Source: Pseudonocardiales bacterium
GTDB lineage: Bacteria > Actinomycetota > Actinomycetes > Mycobacteriales > Jatrophihabitantaceae
Assembly (NCBI GenBank): GCA_030840415.1
Contig: JAVEEO010000252.1
Span: forward strand, 1 to 6,360
Direction: 5' to 3'
DNA length: 6,360 nt
The position numbers and the translations under genes are program-made. This document shows, one piece after another, positions 1-5,417 of the stretch; within the stretch, counting starts at the first letter, position 1, and every line of letters starts with the position of its first letter. The notes beneath the pieces were generated by a model. The model saw nothing but the letters and a program-made list of their open reading frames with translations. It did not search any database and had not been told where the DNA came from.

Positions 1-282
1 CGATACTGCCTGCTGAACCGCGCCGGCAACCTGGGACGTCTCGCCGGCCAGCACGATGGAGTCCGGGTGCGCCACCCAGCGCGCGTTGTTCCCGACGATC
101 AGGTCGCCATAGCGGGGATCGTCGGAACCGACGACCGCGGCGGCCAGCTTGGGCCCGGCCGCGGACTTGGGGGTGCCGGCATCGGCAGGCGCGCCGACGG
201 CCAGCCCGGCGACTCCGAGACCCGATGCGACCGCGCCTCCCTTCAGGAAGGCCCGACGTCCGACGTTGCCTGTCTCACGCAT
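1..282 (-). CDS. Tat-exported FAD-linked oxidase, berberine-bridge-enzyme-like (partial, N-terminal 94 codons)
   Basis: The frame opens with ATG at 282 and stays open to base 1, so the C-terminus lies outside the window. Residues 8-14 (GRRAFLK) form a twin-arginine motif. A small-residue hydrophobic stretch follows at about 16-30, then an Ala-rich cleavage region near residues 31-36, so the product is probably exported folded by the Tat system. From residue 55 the sequence DPRYGDLIVGNNARW, followed by HPDSIVLAG and VAGAVQQAV, matches the start of the FAD-binding domain of the BBE-like/PCMH oxidase family. That family oxidises alcohols, sugars or amines with O2. Exported relatives such as AknOx (aclacinomycin) act late in antibiotic pathways. 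The FAD-attaching and catalytic residues are not visible. A GGAG box 6 bases before the ATG supports the start. The gene lies 45 bases after the cupin gene and is probably in the same operon. Substrate unknown; a late oxidative tailoring role is inference. Confidence 0.77.
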   Translation of the reverse strand, partial: MRETGNVGRRAFLKGGAVASGLGVAGLAVGAPADAGTPKSAAGPKLAAAVVGSDDPRYGDLIVGNNARWVAHPDSIVLAGETSQVAGAVQQAVS

Positions 283-288
283 ACCAGT

Positions 289-292
289 CTCC
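289..292 (-). promoter_or_regulatory. Ribosome binding site of the Tat-exported oxidase
   Basis: On the minus strand GGAG stands 6 bases before the ATG at 282. It supports that start, which also places the twin-arginine motif at residues 9-10. The 45-base gap at 283-327 holds nothing else I can identify: no stable hairpin with a T-run and no obvious promoter. Confidence 0.55.
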
Positions 293-327
293 ACAGGTTG
301 TTCGCTCGATCCTGATTTGTTGGGTGG

Positions 328-840
328 TCAATCCAGCCATTGCAGGTTGGTTCCGAGGCCGGCTTCAATCTCGCGCACGCGGTCCCTGGACCAGACACCT
401 GCTCGGTTACTACCCACGACTGGAGCAAATATAGCCGAACTGACTTTCTCAAAAAAACGCTCGAAACCGCCAGGAGTGGTCACGACGAAGAACTCGGTGT
501 CCGGTTCCAGCACCAGGTACCCGTGTGCCGATCCGCGGGGAAGGTAGACGGTCCCGCCGGCCTCGAGCGTGCTGACCTCACCGTCGGCCCGCACTTCGAC
601 CGCCCCGGCGGCAACCAGGAAGAGTTCGTCTTCGAGCGTGTGTCGGTGCAAGCCCGCGAACTCACCTTTGGCTGCTTTGAAATGGGTAGCTCCGAGGCGC
701 CCACCTGATTGTTGCGCCCGCAATCGAACAGCGATCTCCGAACCGTTGCCCCAGGGCTGCTGTGTGCCATCGCCCGGAATGCTCACATGAGGTCGCGCGC
801 CGGCCTCACCGTCGCCGGGGGACGCCGGCCGACCCGTCAC
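328..840 (-). CDS. Small cupin protein with complete 3-His/1-Glu metal site
   Basis: Single-domain cupin of about 170 residues. Motif 1 matches the consensus spacing exactly: G59, H65-R-H67, E72, G79. Motif 2 is G95, P101, G103, H106, with the usual final Asn replaced by Val. H65, H67, E72 and H106 would bind a metal (Fe, Mn, Ni or similar). Cupins with this site include dioxygenases of aromatics (3-hydroxyanthranilate 3,4-dioxygenase, quercetinase), cyclases and non-catalytic proteins, so the reaction cannot be named. Given the 3-HAA genes upstream, action on 3-HAA or a hydroxylated derivative is a reasonable guess. The start is uncertain. The GTG at 840 overlaps the monooxygenase stop as GTGA, like the upstream junctions, but has no Shine-Dalgarno sequence. 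A GTG at 786 would give 152 residues and drop a low-complexity Gly/Ala/Pro leader. The open frame continues up to 1020 inside the monooxygenase gene, but that part does not resemble a cupin. Confidence 0.82.
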   Translation of the reverse strand: MTGRPASPGDGEAGARPHVSIPGDGTQQPWGNGSEIAVRLRAQQSGGRLGATHFKAAKGEFAGLHRHTLEDELFLVAAGAVEVRADGEVSTLEAGGTVYLPRGSAHGYLVLEPDTEFFVVTTPGGFERFFEKVSSAIFAPVVGSNRAGVWSRDRVREIEAGLGTNLQWLD

Positions 841-2048
841 GAGGCGGCCCGGGCGGGGTGGCGTTCGGCGACGCTCTCGGTGAACTCGGTGGCACCGTGC
901 AACCAGCCCAGCGCGGCACGCAGATCCTGCTCCGTGAAGCCTCGCAACCATGCGTTGCGGTCGGCCTGGGCACGATCGCGAGCGTGGTAGACCTGGCGGC
1001 CCATCTCCTCGGACACCCATTGAACCTTGGCGGCTCGCTCTGAGCGCAGGGCCGAGAGCTCCGCGAACGCCAGCGACACCGACTGCACGTCGACGGGCAT
1101 CAACCGGGCCAACAGCACCGCGTCCTCCAGCGCCATCGAGGCACCCTGAGCCGCGTACTGCAACATAGGATGAGCCGCATCGCCGACCAGCACCACCGCG
1201 CCGTCGCTCCAGTCATCGAGCCGCGGACGCGAGCAGAGCACCCACTTGCGCCAATTACGGCCCAACCCGAGCAGTTGCCGCACCTCCGGGTGCGCGTGCC
1301 GGAAACTGTCCAGCACGACCCGATCGGTTACCGCCTCACCGCTGATGGCATCCACCGCACCATCGTCGCGGGTGATGGCGAGGTTCAACTTCGCACCACC
1401 GGCGATCGGATAGTGGACGAAGTGCCAATCCTCGGCCGCCCAGAGAGTGACCCTGGTGGCGCGCAGTTCCAGCGGTACGCACTCCATGTCGATCACCGCG
1501 CGGTAGATCGTATGGCCGGACACGACAGGATCGCCGTCGCCCACCAACTGCCGTCGGATGGCTGATCGGATGCCGTCCGCGCCTATCAGGGCATCCGCGA
1601 TCAACTCCTCACCGGACTGCAGGATCACCCGAACTCCCGGAAGCTGGTGGGCGTAGCCCACCGCGTACGCCCCGGTTCGCAACTCGATGCGCGCCTCCTG
1701 CCTGCAGGCGTCGAGCAGCGGTTGATAGAGATCGCTGCGTTGTACGACCGCATAGGGATAGCCGAAGGTGGCCTCGTAGTCCGCATCCGTCCGCAGCCCG
1801 ATCAGGTGCTCGCCGGACAGACCGTCCCTGATGGTCAGGTCGTCGACGCGGACCGAAGACGCCAGCACCGCCTCGGCCACGCCCAGCTCGTCGAGGGCTC
1901 GAAAGCCGTTGGGCGCGATCTGGATACCCGCACCGAGCTCACCGAATTCGGGTCGGCGCTCCAGGACGACCATGTCATGCCCCATCCTGGCCAGCCCAGC
2001 CGCGCAGGCCAGTCCGGCGATTCCACCACCCGCGACGACAATCCTCAT
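837..2048 (-). CDS. FAD-dependent aromatic monooxygenase, salicylate-hydroxylase-like (group A)
   Basis: 403-residue single-component flavoprotein hydroxylase, of normal length for the family. Visible motifs are the Rossmann GxGxxG at residues 7-12 with E30 for the FAD ribose; EFGELGAGIQIAPNG at about 34-48, typical of salicylate 1-hydroxylase and 3-hydroxybenzoate 6-hydroxylase relatives; the DG motif (GADGIRS, D158-G159); and the GD motif GDAAHP at 289-294 followed by QGASMALED at 301-309. Such enzymes use NAD(P)H and O2 to hydroxylate phenolic acids, often with loss of the carboxylate; PhzS of Pseudomonas is a relative that decarboxylates and hydroxylates a phenazine. Here 3-HAA, an amino-phenolic acid made by the upstream genes, is the obvious candidate substrate, giving an aminohydroquinone or aminocatechol type product. 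That is inference. The ATG overlaps the phzE stop (ATGA) with no clear ribosome binding site, so translational coupling is likely. Confidence 0.9.
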   Translation of the reverse strand: MRIVVAGGGIAGLACAAGLARMGHDMVVLERRPEFGELGAGIQIAPNGFRALDELGVAEAVLASSVRVDDLTIRDGLSGEHLIGLRTDADYEATFGYPYAVVQRSDLYQPLLDACRQEARIELRTGAYAVGYAHQLPGVRVILQSGEELIADALIGADGIRSAIRRQLVGDGDPVVSGHTIYRAVIDMECVPLELRATRVTLWAAEDWHFVHYPIAGGAKLNLAITRDDGAVDAISGEAVTDRVVLDSFRHAHPEVRQLLGLGRNWRKWVLCSRPRLDDWSDGAVVLVGDAAHPMLQYAAQGASMALEDAVLLARLMPVDVQSVSLAFAELSALRSERAAKVQWVSEEMGRQVYHARDRAQADRNAWLRGFTEQDLRAALGWLHGATEFTESVAERHPARAAS

Positions 2049-3955
2049 AGCAGCGCGCTTTCGGCTTCGAGGGCCCCGGCAGACTCGGTGACGAGCCGGT
2101 TACAGACCTGCGCCAGGATCTGGTGGCCATCCGCGCTGAGCAGCGACTCCGGATGGAACTGGAAGGACTCGAACCGGGCAGCTCGCAGGGCAGCGACCTC
2201 GTTGCTGGCAGGCATGTGCGAGATCCGCACCGTACCGTGCTCCGCCAGGATGAGCTCCGAGTCCTCCGCGACAGCGGAGAACGCGTTGTAGAACGCGACG
2301 TTCACCTCATCGCCGAAGAGGTCGATCCGCTTTTGCGTTCCCTGATTGGGAGTCGGCAGGCGCACGATCTCCATTCCGAGGTTGGCGCACAGGACCTGAT
2401 GGCTCAGGCAGATCGCGAGGAACGGTAGTTCGCTCGCCATGACCTGACGAAGGTGTCCGTGCAGCATCGCGATACGCCCGTGGTTCAGGTCCTCCGGATC
2501 ACCGGGCCCGGGTCCAAGCACGACCAGATCCAGATCGTCGAGATCCAGCACGGCTTCGCCGGCACTCCGGGTCACCCGGTAACCGATGCTGCTGAGTTGG
2601 CTGGCGAGCATGTCGGTGAACCGATCCTCGTAGTCGGCGATCAGTACCCGACGCGGGCAGCCGGCCATCGTGCTGTCCAGCGGTTGGGTACCGTTGAACC
2701 AGTAGCGTGCCAGCGAGGCGTTGCGCGAACGCAGCGCTTGGGCGATACGAGGATGGTGGGCGTAGCGGGCCGGCTGATCCTCCAGCGCCGACAGCATCGC
2801 GGTCGCTTTCGCGTAGGTCTCGGCCACTTCGGCGTCCGGGTCGGAATGGCGCACGAGGGTCGCACCGACCGGGATCCGCACCTGGCCCGAATGGTTCAGG
2901 TCGGCGGTGCGGATCAGGATGGTCGAATCGAGGCTCGCGCGACCGTCAGCTGTCGTCTCCAGCAGGGCTGCGACGCCACTGTAGTACTGGCGGCTGGTCG
3001 GTTCGTGCCTGGCGATAACCCGGCAGGCGTTCTCCAAGGGGCTGCCGGTCACCGTCGGCGCCAGCAGGGACTCGTGCAGGATGTCGAAGGGAGACAAGCC
3101 GCTCGGGCCTTCGATGAAGTACTCGGTGTGCGCCAGTCGCGACATCTCCCGCAGGAAGGGCCCACTGACCCTGGGGCTCTCGTCGCAAATGCGGCTCATG
3201 ATCTTCAACTCTTCGTCGACAACCATGAACAACTCTTCGCGTTCCTTGGTGTCGGAGAGGAACGCCAGGTGCTCCTCCAGGCCGGGTGCCGAATCCCCGT
3301 AGCGCATCGTCCCCGAAATCGGGTTCATCCGGACCGTGCGGTCGCTGTCCAGTGAGATGTGGAGTTCGGGACTCGCCCCGACCAGGTACCGGTCCTCCAA
3401 CGCGATGGCAAACGTCCAGTGCGCACCTTCTTCCCTTGCGATCAGGCGCCGCAACAGAGTCAATGCATGGTGGACGCCGAGATGATCGATACGGCCGAGG
3501 TATGAGCGATGTATGACGAAGTTCGCACCCTCTCCAGCTCCGATCTCATCCCTGATCACATCGCGAACGACCTTGGCATACTCCGCATCGTCCACATCGA
3601 AGCCCTGCCGTCGTAGCTCCAGCGGCAGGTCCGGCAGCACCGTCAGCAGTTCGGTGTGATTGGACTCGGCGTACTCGCTTGCCTGGATCGCCACCAACGG
3701 GGTGTCCTCGTGGTTGGTGAGGTATCCGCGTTCGCGAACCTGGCCATACGGCACCACGACTACGGCCCGGCTGCTACCGCCACCATCACGCCGCAGTCCA
3801 TCGGACAGCTCGTGCAGGGTTTCTGCCTGCCGCAGCTGCCCGGCCAGCACCTGGGTGATGTTCGTACCGTCCGGCCGTACCCGGGAGAGGATCGCAAAGG
3901 TGGGAACCTCGCCGGCGACGATACGGCGTAACAACGTCGGGTTCTGCTCACTCAT
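2045..3955 (-). CDS. phzE: 2-amino-2-deoxyisochorismate (ADIC) synthase, PhzE-type with fused glutaminase
   Basis: 636 residues, close to the known PhzE length. The N-terminal part (about 1-410) is a chorismate-utilising domain of the MenF/TrpE/TrpD type, with NPISGT at 211-216, the helix GSPLENACRVIARHE at 304-318 and YYSG at 324-327. The C-terminal part (about 435-620) is a class I glutamine amidotransferase: GPGPGDP at 481-487, nucleophile C516 in AICLSHQ, and H601/E603 in FHPES. Ammonia from glutamine is added to chorismate, giving ADIC. Unlike anthranilate synthase, PhzE does not release pyruvate. The CLSHQ and ISGT contexts look PhzE-like, and the adjacent phzD makes ADIC the sensible product. 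The ATG at 3955 is chosen because it overlaps the phzD stop (ATGA) and follows GAAGGAG by 8 bases; the frame runs on to 4270 only as a shadow inside phzD. Codon 9 is the rare Leu codon TTA (3929-3931). Confidence 0.93.
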   Translation of the reverse strand: MSEQNPTLLRRIVAGEVPTFAILSRVRPDGTNITQVLAGQLRQAETLHELSDGLRRDGGGSSRAVVVVPYGQVRERGYLTNHEDTPLVAIQASEYAESNHTELLTVLPDLPLELRRQGFDVDDAEYAKVVRDVIRDEIGAGEGANFVIHRSYLGRIDHLGVHHALTLLRRLIAREEGAHWTFAIALEDRYLVGASPELHISLDSDRTVRMNPISGTMRYGDSAPGLEEHLAFLSDTKEREELFMVVDEELKIMSRICDESPRVSGPFLREMSRLAHTEYFIEGPSGLSPFDILHESLLAPTVTGSPLENACRVIARHEPTSRQYYSGVAALLETTADGRASLDSTILIRTADLNHSGQVRIPVGATLVRHSDPDAEVAETYAKATAMLSALEDQPARYAHHPRIAQALRSRNASLARYWFNGTQPLDSTMAGCPRRVLIADYEDRFTDMLASQLSSIGYRVTRSAGEAVLDLDDLDLVVLGPGPGDPEDLNHGRIAMLHGHLRQVMASELPFLAICLSHQVLCANLGMEIVRLPTPNQGTQKRIDLFGDEVNVAFYNAFSAVAEDSELILAEHGTVRISHMPASNEVAALRAARFESFQFHPESLLSADGHQILAQVCNRLVTESAGALEAESALL

Positions 3956-4650
3956 CGCGACAGCTCCTTCGGTACAGACCCCACGAGGTCGGCCGTGGTC
4001 GGCCGGTCCAGATCCGCGTGCACCTCGGCTGCCGGGAGCACGACCGCGCAGGTGTCGGCCAGATAGCTCAGCGTTTGCCGGTGCTTCGCGGCGCTGAAAT
4101 CGGCGATCGCATCCGCGACCACGAAGGTCTCGATGTCGTGGGAATAGGCGTCCACCGCCGTCGTCTGGATTCCGACGTGGCCGTATACCCCGGTGATGAC
4201 GATCTGGTCGCGGCCGGCCGAGCGCATGAGCTCCAAGAGGTCGGTGCGGTGAAACGCGCTGTAGCGCCACTTGGTCAACACCCGGTCGCCTGCCCGCGGC
4301 GCAAAGGCCTCCGGGATCTCGCGATCGGCAGCCTCGGCAACCATGCCTGGCCCCCAGAACGCGGCCAGCAGGCCCCGCTCAGCCGCTGTCATTCCGCCAT
4401 TCTGTGCTGTGTAGACGATCGGCATCGACCGCGATCTGGCATCACGAACAAGGGTCTCGACGTTGCGCATCAAGCTCATGGCCGGTTGCCGGTCACGCCT
4501 GAATCGACGGAGGAAATAGTGCTGCATGTCGTGCACCAGAAGGACTGCGCGAGCTGGATCCACCTGCCAGGACGTCCTACGGACGTGGTCCTCGGCAATT
4601 ACCGACGGGTCGTAGTCGATCTCCACCGCCGCGTCCCAAGTCTGCGTCAT
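3952..4650 (-). CDS. phzD: Isochorismatase family enzyme, PhzD-type (ADIC to DHHA)
   Basis: 232 residues, the usual single-domain length (PhzD about 207; EntB is longer because of its carrier domain, absent here). It hydrolyses the enol-pyruvyl ether of ADIC to give pyruvate and trans-2,3-dihydro-3-hydroxyanthranilate. Visible hallmarks are the N-terminal YDP and the helix region up to SWQVDPARAVLLVHDMQ; the catalytic Asp of the latter is D41. K127 lies in TKWRYSAF. TGVYGHVGIQTTAVDAYS (153-170) is followed by FVVADAIADFS (176-186), very close to EntB and PhzD. The place of the nucleophilic Cys of related amidohydrolases appears to be filled by Gly160, as expected for vinyl-ether hydrolysing isochorismatases. 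The ATG at 4650 overlaps the dehydrogenase stop (ATGA); only a weak GGGGA box precedes it by 4 bases, so coupling probably matters. The frame is open upstream to 4926 but that stretch lies within the dehydrogenase gene. An isochorismate substrate is possible, but the adjacent PhzE favours ADIC. Confidence 0.92.
   Translation of the reverse strand: MTQTWDAAVEIDYDPSVIAEDHVRRTSWQVDPARAVLLVHDMQHYFLRRFRRDRQPAMSLMRNVETLVRDARSRSMPIVYTAQNGGMTAAERGLLAAFWGPGMVAEAADREIPEAFAPRAGDRVLTKWRYSAFHRTDLLELMRSAGRDQIVITGVYGHVGIQTTAVDAYSHDIETFVVADAIADFSAAKHRQTLSYLADTCAVVLPAAEVHADLDRPTTADLVGSVPKELSR
3964..3970 (-). promoter_or_regulatory. Strong ribosome binding site of phzE
   Basis: On the minus strand GAAGGAG stands 8 bases before the ATG at 3955, inside the last codons of phzD. 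It decides the start against the in-frame extension reaching 4270. With the ATGA overlap it suggests that phzE is both coupled to phzD and able to recruit ribosomes independently. Confidence 0.7.
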
Positions 4651-5417
4651 GACATCCCCAGGGTGGCGCCACCGTCGACGGTGAGGTTCTCCATCGTGAT
4701 ATGAGCGGCTTCGTCGGACAGCAGGAACGCGATGACCGAAGCCACCCGATCGGGGGTGGCGACCCGGCCCAGCGGGATGCCCAGCTTGAAGCTCGACTGG
4801 TCCCCCCGCACGGAGTTCTGAATGCCGTCGGGCCCGGCGAGCGTGCGCAACATCGCCGTGTCCGTAGAGCCGGGCGAGACCACGTTCACCCGGATCCCTC
4901 GACTGGCGTACTCGAGTCCGACGCACTTGGTGAGCATCAGCGCCGCAGCCTTCGAGGCGGCATATGCTCCCATGCCGATCCGCGGGGTATGCGCGGTGTT
5001 CGAGGACACCGTGACAACGGAACCATATCCGCGTTCAGCCATTCGCGGAACGACGAGGCGGAGCAGGTGCATCACGGCGAGCGCGTTCACGGCGAAGGTT
5101 TCCGACCAGTCGGCCGCCGAGATGGATTCCAGAGTCGCCGGACGCAGTACACCGGCCGCGTTGACCAGCGCGCTGATCGGACCCGTATCCGCCTCGATGC
5201 GCGCGATGGTCTGCGCCACTTCCTCGTAGGCGGTGACATCCACCTCGTGGACGGTCACTGATCGGCCGGCGTCGTGCAGTTGTCCTTGCAGATCTGCAAG
5301 AGCGTCGGTCGCGTTGTCCAGCACCGCCAGCTGATATCCAGCGGCGCCGAGCCGGTGCGCGACGGCCTGCCCGATACCACCGGCGGCGCCGGTGATGACA
5401 GCTACCTTGTCGGTCAC
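4647..5417 (-). CDS. EntA/DhbA-type short-chain dehydrogenase, probable DHHA dehydrogenase (forms 3-hydroxyanthranilate)
   Basis: 256-residue classical SDR. Visible motifs: cofactor-binding TGAAGGIG at 9-16, D34 after the second beta strand (favours NAD+ over NADP+), NAAG at 86-89, and catalytic S139, Y152 and K156. The blocks HTPRIGMGAYAASK (143-156), VVSPGSTDTAMLRTL (179-193), FKLGIPLG (210-217) and VDGGATLG (247-254) are nearly those of EntA/DhbA, the 2,3-dihydro-2,3-dihydroxybenzoate dehydrogenases. With PhzE and PhzD alongside, the likely substrate is the amino analogue DHHA, oxidised and aromatised to 3-HAA, as in benzoxazole and limazepine-type pathways. This is family knowledge plus context; the choice between hydroxyl and amino substrate cannot be read from sequence. 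The GTG start at 5417 overlaps the DAHP synthase stop (GTGA) and follows a strong GGGGAGG by 7 bases. Confidence 0.9.
   Translation of the reverse strand: MTDKVAVITGAAGGIGQAVAHRLGAAGYQLAVLDNATDALADLQGQLHDAGRSVTVHEVDVTAYEEVAQTIARIEADTGPISALVNAAGVLRPATLESISAADWSETFAVNALAVMHLLRLVVPRMAERGYGSVVTVSSNTAHTPRIGMGAYAASKAAALMLTKCVGLEYASRGIRVNVVSPGSTDTAMLRTLAGPDGIQNSVRGDQSSFKLGIPLGRVATPDRVASVIAFLLSDEAAHITMENLTVDGGATLGMS

Noticed and set aside
283..327. Transcription terminator or promoter in the only intergenic gap
   Set aside because: No inverted repeat with a T-run and no convincing -35/-10 pair; only the ribosome binding site of the oxidase is visible.
1647..2291. Plus-strand open frame of 214 codons spanning the FMO/phzE junction
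   Set aside because: Antisense to two well-supported genes, with no recognisable motifs. Same GC-driven artefact.
2453..3355. Open reading frame of 300 codons on the plus strand
   Set aside because: It lies wholly antisense to phzE, whose domains are intact across the region. Its translation shows no recognisable fold and is the usual mirror-frame effect of high-GC DNA.
2045..3955. Anthranilate synthase (fused TrpE-TrpG)
   Set aside because: Domain order is the same, but the motif contexts (NPISGT, CLSHQ) and the adjacent phzD and SDR point to ADIC synthase. No trp genes are nearby.
3956..4270. N-terminal extension of phzE by 105 codons
   Set aside because: The extension overlaps phzD, is Arg/Gly-rich and unlike PhzE. 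The ATG at 3955 has a strong ribosome binding site and gives the normal family length.
4018..4704. Plus-strand open frame of 228 codons opposite phzD
   Set aside because: Antisense to the conserved PhzD active-site region; no recognisable protein family in its translation.
4651..4926. N-terminal extension of phzD by 92 codons
   Set aside because: It overlaps the conserved C-terminal half of the SDR and resembles nothing. The ATG at 4650 gives the normal isochorismatase N-terminus.
2045..5417. Catecholate siderophore (2,3-dihydroxybenzoate) locus
   Set aside because: EntA- and EntB-like proteins fit, but the chorismate enzyme has a fused glutaminase with an intact Cys-His-Glu triad, so it aminates chorismate. 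There is no EntC-like isochorismate synthase, and the isochorismatase has no aryl carrier domain.
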